A DNA stretch of 64,000 nt from UBA1429 sp964482225 (lineage in GTDB: Bacteria > Chloroflexota > Anaerolineae > UBA1429), in the NCBI GenBank assembly GCA_964482225.1, contig CAYZWT010000004.1:62001-126000 (forward strand), read 5' to 3'. The notes beneath the pieces are model-generated. The model searched no databases. It worked only from the letters and a program-made list of their open reading frames with translations, and was not told the origin of the DNA. Position 1 is the stretch's first letter, and every line of letters starts with the position of its first letter. Shown piece after piece: positions 41,662-50,115 of the stretch. A program made the translations under genes and the position numbers.

Positions 41662-43047
41662 CTATGCCGGGTGGCTGCCCCGTTCCACCGGCAGATCCAC
41701 GTGCACGCTGGCCCCCTGGCCCAGGGCGCTCTCAGCAGTGATCTCTCCGCCGTGGGCGCGCACCAGCTCGCGAGCGATGGCCAGCCCCAGGCCCGAGTGG
41801 CCCTCGCCGCGATGCCGGGATCGGTCGCCACGGTAAAAGCGCTCAAAGATGTGGGGCAGGTCCTCCGGGGCAATGCCCTCGCCCGTGTCCTGCACGGTGA
41901 TGCGCACGCCAGCCCCTTTGCGGGCGGCGCCCAGGGTGACGTGGCCGCCCGCCGGGGTGTGGCGCAGGGCGTTGCTGAGCAGATTGCCCAGCACCTGCTC
42001 CATGCGCTGGGCGTCGGCCTCCACCAGCGGCAGGCCGGGGTCCGGCGCGGCGTTCAGGGCGACGCCCCGGCGCTCGGCCTCGGGCCGAAAGCGGGCCGCT
42101 ATGCGATGCAGCAGCGCCCCGGCGTCCATCGGGGCGCGATCCAGGGCCATCTGTCCCGCCTCGGCCAGGGCCAGGTCGCGCATGTCGTTCACCAGCCGCT
42201 TGAGCAACAAGGTCTGCTCATACACCGGCTGCAGGTTCTCCTGGTTCATGGGAAAGACGCCGTCCTGCAACGCCTCCAGGTGGCCCTGCATCACCGTCAG
42301 CGGGGTGCGCAGCTCGTGGGCGATGTCGTTCATCAGGCGGCGACGCAGTTGGTCCTGGCGCTGCAGGTCGGCGGCCATGCGGTTGAACCGCAGTGCCAGC
42401 GCGCCCACTTCATCCTGGGCCTGCACCTCGACCCGCGCGCCCAGCTCTCCGGCGGCGATCTGCTCCGTGGCCGTCTCCAGCGCCTTGAGGGGGTGCAGCG
42501 TCGCCCGGGTGAGCGTCAGACCTACGGCGATGGCGAGCACGGCGGCCAACGCTCCGGCGCGCAGGATGGTAGCCATGAGGCGCTGGTGAAAGGCGCTCTC
42601 CTCCGCGCCAACCCGCGTCACCAGATAGCCGACGGTTTGGCCGCGCACCACCAGGGGGATACCGGCGCGCAGCGTATCTCGGGGAAGCACGTGGCCCATA
42701 TGGGTCATGGTCGGGTCATAGCGCACCTGGCCGCTGGAATCCACCAGGATGATATAGGCCGTGCCGGGGGCCATCCCCTCGCGCATGCCCATCCCCATGC
42801 CGTAGGCGTGCCCTGCCTGCCGCCGCAAGAGGGGCTCGATATCGCGCCAATCGCCCTGGGCAGCATAGTACTCTTCCAGCATGGCCCGAAAGGCGTCCGT
42901 GCGCTGGGTGATATCCAGCGCCAGATACTGGTTCAGGCTCCTACGCGCCGCCCAGTGCACGGTGAGGGCCACCAGGGCCGTCGAGAGGGCCACCGCCAGG
43001 GCCACCACCAGGGAGAGCTTGAGGGTGAGGGGCAGGCGCTTGAGCAT
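41662..43047 (-). CDS. Membrane sensor histidine kinase (BaeS-like)
   Basis: 461 aa. Two membrane helices (about residues 10-32 and 158-180) flank an extracytoplasmic domain holding a Met/His-rich loop HAYGMGMGMREGM (80-92) and a second patch TMTHMGH. Then HAMP (about 181-235), HisKA with His244 in DIAHELRTPLT, and HATPase (NLLSNALRHTP, DTGEGIAPEDL, HSGLGLAI). All catalytic motifs are present. It lies 1 bp after its cognate response regulator. The Met/His patches suggest a soft metal such as Cu+ or Ag+ as signal; this is inference. Confidence 0.9.
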   Translation of the reverse strand: MLKRLPLTLKLSLVVALAVALSTALVALTVHWAARRSLNQYLALDITQRTDAFRAMLEEYYAAQGDWRDIEPLLRRQAGHAYGMGMGMREGMAPGTAYIILVDSSGQVRYDPTMTHMGHVLPRDTLRAGIPLVVRGQTVGYLVTRVGAEESAFHQRLMATILRAGALAAVLAIAVGLTLTRATLHPLKALETATEQIAAGELGARVEVQAQDEVGALALRFNRMAADLQRQDQLRRRLMNDIAHELRTPLTVMQGHLEALQDGVFPMNQENLQPVYEQTLLLKRLVNDMRDLALAEAGQMALDRAPMDAGALLHRIAARFRPEAERRGVALNAAPDPGLPLVEADAQRMEQVLGNLLSNALRHTPAGGHVTLGAARKGAGVRITVQDTGEGIAPEDLPHIFERFYRGDRSRHRGEGHSGLGLAIARELVRAHGGEITAESALGQGASVHVDLPVERGSHPA

Positions 43048-43048
43048 C

Positions 43049-43732
43049 TTACCCCTCCTGAATCTTGTAGCCCACGCCGTGTACCGTCAGGATATAGCGG
43101 GGGTTGGGCGGGTCGGGCTCGATCTTGCGGCGCAGATTCTTGATGTGGGTGTCAATGGTGCGCTCATAGCCTTCGTATGCCTCGCCCTGGGCGGCCTCCA
43201 GCAGTTGCAGGCGGGTGAACACGCGCCCCGGGGCGCCCATCAGGGCGCGCAGAATCTCGAACTCGGAGGGCGTCAGATCCGCGTTCTCATGGCCGCGCTG
43301 GACGGTGCGCCGCGCCACGTCCAGCCGCAGGTCGTCCACGGTCAACACCGGATCTTGCGGGCCGCCTCCCTGGTAGCGGCGCAGCACGGCCCGCACCCGG
43401 GCCACCACCTCGCGCGGAGAGAAGGGCTTGGTGACATAATCATCGGCGCCCAACTCCAGGCCCAGCACGCGGTCGGTCTCCTCCACCCGCGCGGTGACCA
43501 TGATGATGGGCACGTCGGAGGTCTGGCGCAGGGCGCGGCAGACGTCAATGCCATCCATGCCGGGCAGCATCAGATCCAGGATCACCAGGTCGGGCGCCTC
43601 CTGGCGGGCGCGGCGCAGCCCCTCGGCGCCATCGTAGGCCGTCAGCACGCGATAGCCGGCCTGCTCCAGATAGCCGCGCAGCACGCGCACGATCTCGGGC
43701 TCGTCATCCACGATCAGAATTCGTTCGTTCAT
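43049..43732 (-). CDS. OmpR-family response regulator
   Basis: 227 aa. Receiver with Asp53 (VILDLMLPG), Thr80 and Lys102, then a winged-helix DNA-binding domain (about 128-227, 'ADLTPSEFEILRALMGAPGRVFTRLQLLEAAQGEAYEGYERTIDTHIKNLRRKIE'). It forms a two-component pair with the next gene. Its targets are not evident. Confidence 0.94.
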   Translation of the reverse strand: MNERILIVDDEPEIVRVLRGYLEQAGYRVLTAYDGAEGLRRARQEAPDLVILDLMLPGMDGIDVCRALRQTSDVPIIMVTARVEETDRVLGLELGADDYVTKPFSPREVVARVRAVLRRYQGGGPQDPVLTVDDLRLDVARRTVQRGHENADLTPSEFEILRALMGAPGRVFTRLQLLEAAQGEAYEGYERTIDTHIKNLRRKIEPDPPNPRYILTVHGVGYKIQEG

Positions 43733-43771
43733 GGCTCTCTATTCATGGGCGCTATCGCCAGATATAGCCTG

Positions 43772-43800
43772 ATGGTATGCCCCGGGCGGGGGGCTGTCAA
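43772..43800 (-). promoter_or_regulatory. Promoter of the two-component operon
   Basis: Minus-strand TTGACA (43800-43795), 17-bp spacer, TACCAT (43777-43772). The spacer contains the inverted repeat GCCCC/GGGGC, a possible operator. Confidence 0.7.
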
Positions 43801-43927
43801 CAAGACGGCGCCGGGGCGACCAAAGGCTGCTTCACACTGCATCTATGATACCGTCTTGGTGTGAAGAATCTGTCAAGAAATCGGGGAGGGTGGGTACGAT
43901 CCTGCTCGGCGTGGCTTGTGGCCCCAT

Positions 43928-43957
43928 TTGGCTGCACCTGCGGCGCGCATCTATAAT
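43928..43957 (+). promoter_or_regulatory. Promoter of the PhnP-like gene
   Basis: TTGGCT (43928-43933), 18-bp spacer, TATAAT (43952-43957); start near 43964. The remaining gap 43801-43927 shows no other gene. Confidence 0.65.
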
Positions 43958-44008
43958 GGCGCGGTATGCCATCGTGCAGCCGGTGTGCGCGGCGATAGGG
44001 GAGAGGAT

Positions 44009-44800
44009 ATGCGCCTGACACTGCTCGGAACGGGCACGTCCCACGGGGTGCCCATGTTGGATTGCATGCTCAACGACTATGTCCGTTGCCCGGCCGGGGT
44101 CTGCCGCAAGGCCGAGAGCGACCCCCGCTACCGGCGCACCCGCGCCTCGCTCCTGGTGCAGACCGGCGAGACGCACCTTTTGATAGACACCTCCCAGGAT
44201 TTTCGCGAGCAGATGCTGGCGAACCGGGTGATGCGCGTTGACGCCGTGCTCTATACCCACGGCCACGCCGACCATATCTACGGCCTGCCCGATATCCGTT
44301 CCTACTCGCGGCGCGAGCCGCTGCCTATCTATGGCTCGGAGGAAACCCTGGGCATTTTGCGCGGGGCGTTCGACTATGTGTTCACGCCGCCCGCGTATGT
44401 GGGTGGGGGCATCCCTGCCGTGGCGCCCCACTGCCTGGGTGACGGCCTGCGCCTGGGCGATCTGACCATTGAGACGATCCCGGTGACCCACGGGCCGCTG
44501 CTGGGCTGCCAGGGCTACCGGCTCAACGACGTGGCCTATATCCCCGATGTCAAACGCATCCCGCCCGAATCTCTGGCGCGGCTGCGCGGTCTCGATCTCT
44601 TGATCCTCAACTGTCTGCGCCACCGGCCCCACGAGGGGCACCTCTCCCTGGAGGAGAGCCTGGCCTATGCCCACGAGATCGCGCCCAAGCGGTGCCTGCT
44701 GACCCATGTGGCCCACGACATTGACGATGTGGCGGAGACGCCTGGGCTGCCCGAGTGGGCGCGCTTTGCGTATGACGGGCAGACGCTGGAGCTGGGCTAG
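44009..44800 (+). CDS. PhnP-like metallo-beta-lactamase-fold phosphodiesterase
   Basis: 263 aa; start at 44009 with GGGGAGAGG upstream. MBL fold: TGTSHGVP, Cys insertion (Cys19, 27, 32) before SDPRYRRTRAS as in the PhnP zinc site, THGHADHIYGLPD (His84, His86, Asp88, His89), VTHGPLLGCQGYR and 'LLTHVAHD'. PhnP cleaves 5-phosphoribosyl 1,2-cyclic phosphate. No C-P lyase genes are nearby, so a general cyclic-phosphate or RNA-end role is also possible. Confidence 0.85.
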   Translation: MRLTLLGTGTSHGVPMLDCMLNDYVRCPAGVCRKAESDPRYRRTRASLLVQTGETHLLIDTSQDFREQMLANRVMRVDAVLYTHGHADHIYGLPDIRSYSRREPLPIYGSEETLGILRGAFDYVFTPPAYVGGGIPAVAPHCLGDGLRLGDLTIETIPVTHGPLLGCQGYRLNDVAYIPDVKRIPPESLARLRGLDLLILNCLRHRPHEGHLSLEESLAYAHEIAPKRCLLTHVAHDIDDVAETPGLPEWARFAYDGQTLELG

Positions 44801-44833
44801 CGGCGGGGGAAATCGCCGGAGTGTGCGCGCGAT

Positions 44834-44862
44834 TTGGCGATTCCTATCGCCGCACGTATAAT
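44834..44862 (+). promoter_or_regulatory. Promoter of the RNase J gene
   Basis: TTGGCG (44834-44839), 17-bp spacer, TATAAT (44857-44862); start near 44869, giving a leader of about 170 nt. Confidence 0.75.
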
Positions 44863-44868
44863 GTGTCT

Positions 44869-45040
44869 GATTAGAGGCGTTGGATGGGAGTCTGGTTGCG
44901 TTCTCGATGATGGAATGCCCATCCAAGCCCGTGAATATCGCAGCTATCGAAGGTATGTGCGCACCTGACCGCCCCTCGCGTAGCGAACGGGCGGATTCTT
45001 TTTATGTACGGGGCTAAAAGCACACGAGGAAAGGGTACGA
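44869..45040 (+). promoter_or_regulatory. Structured RNase J leader with internal terminator (putative attenuator)
   Basis: After the predicted start lies a 9-bp stem TTGGATGGG/CCCATCCAA (44880-44926). It is followed by an intrinsic-terminator-like hairpin CCGCCC..TCGC-gta-GCGA..GGGCGG (44969-44994) with ATTCTTTTT, all upstream of the ATG at 45041. A terminator between promoter and gene implies regulated read-through or leader processing. I do not recognise a known riboswitch. Confidence 0.55.
44969..45003 (+). terminator. Intrinsic terminator inside the RNase J leader
   Basis: Stem CCGCCC/GGGCGG plus inner TCGC/GCGA with a 3-nt loop, then ATTCTTTTT. It lies 37 bp upstream of the start codon and downstream of the promoter. 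Confidence 0.7.
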
Positions 45041-46702
45041 ATGAGCAATAGATCGTTGCGCCTGATTCCCCTGGGGGGGATGGGCGGCATTGGCAAGAAC
45101 TGTAACGTCATCGAGATCGGGGAGGACATCCTGGTAGTGGACGCGGGGATCCAGTTCCCCACGGACGACATGCTGGGCGTGGATGTCGTGATCCCCGATT
45201 TCACCTATTTGGAGGAGCGCCGCGAGAGGGTGCGCGGCATCGTCATCACCCACGGCCACGAGGATCATATCGGCGGTCTGCCCTATCTGCTGGAAAAGGT
45301 CTCGGCGCCCATCTATGCCACCCAGTTGGCCCGGGGGCTGATCGAGACCAAGCTGAACGCCAACGCCCTCAAGAACACTAGCCTGCACACCATCGCCGAT
45401 GGCGATGAGATCGTCCTGGGGCCGTTTCGGGTGACGCCGTTTCATGTCAACCACTCGATCCCGGACGCGGTGGGGCTGGCCATCCGCACGCCGGCGGGCC
45501 TGATCGTCCACACCGGCGATTTCAAGGTGGACCACACGCCGCTGGAAGGGCGCCCCACGGACCTGAGCGCCCTGGCGCGCCTCTCCAACGAGGGCGTGAC
45601 CCTGCTGCTCTCGGATAGCACCAACGCCGAATCGCCGGGCTATACGCCCTCAGAGAGCCAGCTCCGCGACGCCTTTGACCAGGTGTTCTCGCGGGCCCAG
45701 GGGCGCATCATCGTGGCGACCTTTGCCTCGCTGCTCTCGCGGGTGCAACTGGTGATCGAGACGGCGGCGCGCCACGGGCGCAAGATCGCCGTCGCGGGCC
45801 GCAGCATGGAGCAGAACGTCGAGATCGCCGAAAAGCTGGGCTATGTGCGCTTTCCCGAGAATGCGCGGGTGCAGGTGAGCCAGATCAACAACCTGCCCGA
45901 TGACGAGATCGTGATCATGGCCACGGGCTCGCAGGGCGAGCCCAACTCGGCGCTGGCTCGCATGGCGCTGGGACGTTTTCGCTACGTCAAGATCCGCGAG
46001 GGCGACACGGTGATCCTCTCGTCCAACGCCATCCCCGGCAACGAGACGGCCATCCACTCTAACATTGATAACCTGTTCCGCCGGGGCGCCAACGTGGTCT
46101 ATGGCCGCCAGGCGGGGCTGCACGTTTCGGGGCACGCCGCGCAAGAAGAACTCAAGATGGTGCTGAACCTGTTGCGGCCCAAGTATTTTGTACCCATCCA
46201 CGGCGCCTACCGCATGCTGCACCAGCACGCGCACCTGGCCTACGAGCTGGGCATCGAGCGCGAGCATGTGTTCGTGCTGGATAACGGCGACGTGCTCGAG
46301 CTGACGCCCGAGGGCGCCCGGCTGGGCGAGCCCGTGCCCGCCGAGGGCATCCTGGTGGATGGCTCGCTGGTGGGCGATGTGGGGCGCAGCCTGCTGCGCG
46401 ACCGCATGACCCTGGCCCAGGATGGCATCGTGGTGGCCAAGGTGACCATCGAGGGCCGGACGGGCAAGATCCTGCGCGAGCCAGAGATCATCTCCCACGG
46501 CTTTGTGTATGTGCCAGAGGCCCAAGAGCTGCTGGAGGCCGGGGAGCAGGCCATTGCTCAGGTGATCGCCAGCTACCAGGGCAATGGCAATGGCTACGAG
46601 GCTGACCAGGTGGGCCTGCTGATCGAGCGGCGGCTGGGCAACTTTTTCTACAACGAGACCCGTCGGCGGCCCGTGGTGGTGTCGGTGGTCTCGACGAGCT
46701 AG
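45041..46702 (+). CDS. rnj: Ribonuclease J
   Basis: 553 aa, normal length. MBL/beta-CASP nuclease: metal motif THGHEDHIGG (His71, His73, Asp75, His76), HTGDFKVD, beta-CASP motifs 'DSTNAESPGYTPSE', 'IVATFASLLSRVQ', VAGRSME, 'ATGSQGEPNSAL', 'VHVSGHAAQEELKMVLNLLRPKYFVPIHGAYRML'-type C-terminal His motif, then the RNase J C-terminal domain. It degrades and matures RNA with both 5'-exo and endo activities in the cytoplasm. SD GAGGAAAGG precedes the ATG. Its leader may provide autoregulation. Confidence 0.95.
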   Translation: MSNRSLRLIPLGGMGGIGKNCNVIEIGEDILVVDAGIQFPTDDMLGVDVVIPDFTYLEERRERVRGIVITHGHEDHIGGLPYLLEKVSAPIYATQLARGLIETKLNANALKNTSLHTIADGDEIVLGPFRVTPFHVNHSIPDAVGLAIRTPAGLIVHTGDFKVDHTPLEGRPTDLSALARLSNEGVTLLLSDSTNAESPGYTPSESQLRDAFDQVFSRAQGRIIVATFASLLSRVQLVIETAARHGRKIAVAGRSMEQNVEIAEKLGYVRFPENARVQVSQINNLPDDEIVIMATGSQGEPNSALARMALGRFRYVKIREGDTVILSSNAIPGNETAIHSNIDNLFRRGANVVYGRQAGLHVSGHAAQEELKMVLNLLRPKYFVPIHGAYRMLHQHAHLAYELGIEREHVFVLDNGDVLELTPEGARLGEPVPAEGILVDGSLVGDVGRSLLRDRMTLAQDGIVVAKVTIEGRTGKILREPEIISHGFVYVPEAQELLEAGEQAIAQVIASYQGNGNGYEADQVGLLIERRLGNFFYNETRRRPVVVSVVSTS

Positions 46703-46715
46703 GGCGCAGCGTGTG

Positions 46716-46737
46716 AACGTGCGCACGTGCGCACGTT
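46716..46737. repeat. 22-bp perfect palindrome after rnj
   Basis: Symmetric about CACGTG with half-site AACGTGCGCAC; 13 bp after the rnj stop. It could be a protein-binding site or a transcript-end hairpin; no U-tract follows. Confidence 0.8.
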
Positions 46738-46824
46738 GATGCCAGCGCTCGCGAGCGTCGTACGGGCCAAGCTGACGGTGGCTCCGCCGCCGTACTTGGC
46801 CCACGATTGTACGTTTGCCCGTTC

Positions 46825-46872
46825 GGTAAGGGCGAGGCTGCCTGTTGGGGCGCGGCATGCCGCGCCCTTACC
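46825..46872. repeat. Nested inverted repeat upstream of the second URO-D gene
   Basis: Outer arms GGTAAGGGCG/CGCCCTTACC enclose, and partly compete with, a 20-bp perfect palindrome centred on GGCATGCC (46848-46867). It resembles a dispersed intergenic repeat. The gap 46703-46976 holds no gene; only weak promoter-like sequence is seen near 46920. Confidence 0.7.
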
Positions 46873-46976
46873 CTTGGCTGGTCGGGGGCCCGCCATTGCG
46901 CTGGACGTCTCACCCCTCTCTGTGGTAGCATGGCCGCGAACCGTTTGCGGCGCATCGCTCCCACAGGAGGACGCTC

Positions 46977-48065
46977 ATGGCCCCGACCCACCCCTTTGGC
47001 AATGACCCGGCCAAGGTCGCTCGCTACCGCGCCTTTTGGGCGCGTGAAAGCGTCGAGCGACCTTTGGTCGGGTTTTCGTTCAAGACCTGGTTCCCCCTGC
47101 AAGAGTTTGCCGCCAGCGCCGCCTGGCAGGACGCCCCCTACCTGACGCCCGACATGGTCGCGCCCGAGGCGTTCCTGGATGACCAGGAGCGCCTGCTGCG
47201 CGAGGGCGAGGTCATCCAGGACGACATCCTGCGCGGGGCCACCCCCTCCCAAGCGGTGCCCTGGCTGGATGGCATGCTGGGCGGCAAGCTGCGCATCCTG
47301 CCCGGCAGCATCCTGGGGGAGGAGCGCTGCCTGCCCTGGGACGAGCTGGAGCGTCTGCGCCTGGAGCGCGAGCACCCCTGGTTCGCCAAGTATGTGGCGT
47401 GTATAGTCGCGCTGGTGCGCCGCTCGGCGGGGCGCTATCCCGTGAGCCACGGCACGCTGCACGGCCCTTCGGACCTGGCCGCCTCGCTGCGGGGCCACAG
47501 CCAGAGCGTGATGGACCTGCTGGAAGAGCCCGAGCGCGCCCGCGCCCTGCTGGAGCGCATGGCCGAGATCTTTTGCGAGGTCACCCAGGCGGCCTGGGAG
47601 CGCATCCCCCTCTATCACGGCGGCTATTTCGACGGCCAATACCAGCTTTGGGCGCCCGGCCCCATCATCCGCATGCAGGAGGACGCCACGGGGCTCTATT
47701 CGCCCCAGCTCTATCGCCGGTTCTTGCAGCCGGTGGATCGCGCCCTGGCGAGCCGGTTCCCCTGCGCGTTCATCCACCTGCACTCGACCTCCATGTTCCT
47801 GCTGGACGCTTTTCTGGAGATCGAGGAGCTGCGCTGCTTTGAGGTGAACTATGAGCTGATCTCGGGCGGGCCGCCGGTGGCGGGCATGCTGCCCTATTGG
47901 CGGCGCATCCAGGCGGCGGGGCGCCCGCTGCTGATCCGGGGCTCGTTCACGCCGGACGAGGCCCGCGAGTTGGTGGACGGCCTAGACCCGCGCGGGCTGT
48001 ACCTGTACATCATGGTAGAGGACGAGGCCGAGATCGAGGCGCTACGCCCGGTATTGGGGATGTAG
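46977..48065 (+). CDS. URO-D superfamily protein lacking the methyltransferase zinc motif
   Basis: 362 aa; AGGAGG 6 nt before the ATG. Overall pattern (N-terminal helix pair, 'GRYPVSHGTLHGPSDLAASLRG', 'PERARALLERMAEIFCEVTQAAWERI', 'SPQLYRRFLQPVDRALASRF') matches the URO-D/MtaA barrel. At the usual H-x-C site it has FIHLHSTS, so the zinc Cys is absent. It is unlikely to be HemE or a canonical corrinoid methyltransferase; the activity is unknown. The next gene follows after a G-run. Confidence 0.72.
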   Translation: MAPTHPFGNDPAKVARYRAFWARESVERPLVGFSFKTWFPLQEFAASAAWQDAPYLTPDMVAPEAFLDDQERLLREGEVIQDDILRGATPSQAVPWLDGMLGGKLRILPGSILGEERCLPWDELERLRLEREHPWFAKYVACIVALVRRSAGRYPVSHGTLHGPSDLAASLRGHSQSVMDLLEEPERARALLERMAEIFCEVTQAAWERIPLYHGGYFDGQYQLWAPGPIIRMQEDATGLYSPQLYRRFLQPVDRALASRFPCAFIHLHSTSMFLLDAFLEIEELRCFEVNYELISGGPPVAGMLPYWRRIQAAGRPLLIRGSFTPDEARELVDGLDPRGLYLYIMVEDEAEIEALRPVLGM

Positions 48066-48075
48066 GGGGGGGGGG
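48065..48075 (+). repeat. Homopolymeric G11 tract at a ribosome-binding site
   Basis: Eleven G from the last base of the URO-D stop codon up to AGGATG of the next gene. Slippage would change SD spacing for the protease gene at 48079. Confidence 0.9.
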
Positions 48076-48078
48076 AGG

Positions 48079-48957
48079 ATGGCGATTTTTGATCGTATCC
48101 CCGCCGACGCCAAACGCGAACTGGCCTGGTTCCTGGGCCTCACGTTCGGGCTTTCATGGCTGTTCTGGTTGGTACCGCTGACCTATTACGGCAGCCCGAT
48201 CACGCGCCAGTCCATTCGGTCGGTCGGGCAGATAGGGGCCACGCTCATGCCGGGGCTGGCGGCTGTCATCACCACGCGCTGGATCGCCCGGCGCGAACTG
48301 CGCGCGCTGAATCTGGGACGCCTCGGGCCAAAGCGATTCTACTTGTGGGCGCTGTTACTGCCATACGCGCTGGTGCTGGTGGCGCTCTGCATCGCACTGT
48401 CTCTGGGTGCAGCAAGCCTCGACATGATGCGCGTGCGTGGTCTGTTGTTTCCAGAGGCCTACCTAGGGGCAGGCATCGTCTCGATGCTGGGGGTGCTGGG
48501 GGCGATCCTTCTCAGTCCATTCATCAGCGCCGCGCTGAACCTGGGCGGAGAACTGGGTTGGCGTGGCTATCTCCTGCCCGTCTTGTTGCCCTTGGGCAAG
48601 TGGCGCGCCATCCTGCTCAGCAGCGCGGCCTGGGGCCTGTGGCACGCTCCTCTCATTCTACAGGCTCGCCCTCACTTTGAGTCGCCATTACTGAACCTCC
48701 TCTTGACGATGGGGTTCTATCTGTTCGTGGGCGCCATCCTGAGTTGGCTCTACCTGGAGACCAAGAGCCCTTGGACCCCGGCTGTGGCCCTTGGCGTGAT
48801 TGTCGAAGCAGAGAGATTGGCCATACTCTTTCTGGAGCCAAGGGCGCTCAGTGTAGAACGTGGCCTCTTGGCCAGCCCCGTGGGTTGGATCGGCATGGCC
48901 CTGTTCATTGCTTGGCTGATCTACACCAGGCGCCTGCCGCGCACGCTAGACGAATAG
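48079..48957 (+). CDS. CPBP-family intramembrane metalloprotease-like protein
   Basis: 292 aa with about eight membrane helices. CAAX/CPBP motifs: GGELGWRGYLLP (motif 1, normally EExxxR; the first Glu is Gly here), SSAAWGLWHAPLI (motif 2 with His) and a later ETKSPWTPAVALG segment. The family includes Rce1-like proteases and bacteriocin-immunity or membrane-anchoring proteins. The altered Glu makes proteolysis uncertain. It follows the URO-D gene by 13 bp and converges with the lipoprotein gene. Confidence 0.82.
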   Translation: MAIFDRIPADAKRELAWFLGLTFGLSWLFWLVPLTYYGSPITRQSIRSVGQIGATLMPGLAAVITTRWIARRELRALNLGRLGPKRFYLWALLLPYALVLVALCIALSLGAASLDMMRVRGLLFPEAYLGAGIVSMLGVLGAILLSPFISAALNLGGELGWRGYLLPVLLPLGKWRAILLSSAAWGLWHAPLILQARPHFESPLLNLLLTMGFYLFVGAILSWLYLETKSPWTPAVALGVIVEAERLAILFLEPRALSVERGLLASPVGWIGMALFIAWLIYTRRLPRTLDE

Positions 48958-48962
48958 CCCTG

Positions 48963-50075
48963 CTACTCTTCCCTCGCCGCCCGCAGATGCGCGCCGAAAA
49001 AGGCGATCATGCGCTGCATAAAGAGCTGGTCCGCCTCGCCGCGAAAGGTGTGGGGCGTGTTGCTGTAGAGGAACAGCTCCACCGGCTTGTCCAGCTCCTC
49101 CATGCGGGCCGCCAACGCCTCTGACCACTCGTAGGGCACCGTCTCGTCGTGGATGCTGTGGTGGATGCTCACCGGCGCCACGATATCTGCCAGATAGCTG
49201 GCGGGCGAGATGCGCAGCAGGTCGGCCTCGGGCGTGTTGCCCTCAGGGCCGATGCCTCCGCCGCCCGAGCGCCGCAGCCGCCAATTGCGGTTCTCCAGCT
49301 CGTCGGCGTGCATCGAGCCATAGAGCACGGCTGCGCCCACCCCCGTGTCCACCGTCAGCACGCGCCAGGTGATGCCGCCGCCCATGCTGTGGCCCATCAA
49401 GGCGATGGCGCTGGCATCGGCCTTTTCCAGGGGGCCGGGCTGGCCTGCCTGGGCGCGGATCAGCGCCAGCAGGTTGAGCACGTCCACCGCCATGCCCACG
49501 CGAAAGGTGTTCGGGCCGCTATCCGAAGGGGGATAGCCCCGCAGGTTGGGGTGCAACACGACATAACCGGCGCGGGCCAGGGCATCGGCGTAGCGCGTGG
49601 TGTAGGCCAGGGTGTCATAGACCGAGGGCTCGATGTAGCCGTGCAGCACAATGGACACGGGAAAGGGGCCCTCGCCCGTGGGCACATTCATAAAGCCATA
49701 GATGGTCAGGCCATCGCTGGGGTAGGTGACCAGGCTGCGCACAAAGGCGCCCGTGGATGCCAGGGGCTCGACGATGGCCAGCTCGCCGCCGCCATAGGCG
49801 CGGGCGCGCAGGTCCTCGATGGTCAACCCCGCGTAAGGGTCGGGCGTGGGGGTGGCCGTCGGCGTCGCGGTGGCGGTGGCCGTCGCGGTGGGCGTGGCCG
49901 TTGGCGTCGCCGTTGCAGAGGGCGTGGGCGATGCCGTGGGCGAGGGCGACAGCGTGGCCGTCGCGGTCGGCGCGGCAGTCTGGGTGGGCGCCGGGTTGGC
50001 CTCGGGCGCGGCAGACTGGCAGCCAACGGCCAACAGGACGGCGAACGATAGCAGCAAGCCGAACGCCTTGGTCAT
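48963..50075 (-). CDS. Lipoprotein with alpha/beta-hydrolase (peptidase S9-like) domain
   Basis: 370 aa from the ATG at 50075 (AGCGGGGA upstream); an ATG 5 codons earlier is possible. Signal peptide with lipobox LAVGC (Cys19). A long low-complexity Thr/Pro/Ala linker follows (about residues 22-80), then a hydrolase domain: 'VTYPSDGLTIYGFMNVP', 'VLHGYIEPS', nucleophile GHSMGGGIT, acidic residue in SIHDETVPYEWS, and His in NTPHTFRG. Similar to prolyl-oligopeptidase/acylaminoacyl-peptidase hydrolases. It acts outside the membrane, tethered by lipid. Confidence 0.87.
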   Translation of the reverse strand: MTKAFGLLLSFAVLLAVGCQSAAPEANPAPTQTAAPTATATLSPSPTASPTPSATATPTATPTATATATATPTATPTPDPYAGLTIEDLRARAYGGGELAIVEPLASTGAFVRSLVTYPSDGLTIYGFMNVPTGEGPFPVSIVLHGYIEPSVYDTLAYTTRYADALARAGYVVLHPNLRGYPPSDSGPNTFRVGMAVDVLNLLALIRAQAGQPGPLEKADASAIALMGHSMGGGITWRVLTVDTGVGAAVLYGSMHADELENRNWRLRRSGGGGIGPEGNTPEADLLRISPASYLADIVAPVSIHHSIHDETVPYEWSEALAARMEELDKPVELFLYSNTPHTFRGEADQLFMQRMIAFFGAHLRAAREE

Positions 50076-50115
50076 ATATCCCCGCTCCATCTCTATCCAT
50101 ACAAATACGGTAGAA

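Noticed and set aside
46977..48065. HemE (uroporphyrinogen decarboxylase) for the second URO-D-like gene
   Set aside because: The N-terminal RQAGR-type motif of HemE is absent and conserved substrate residues are not seen.
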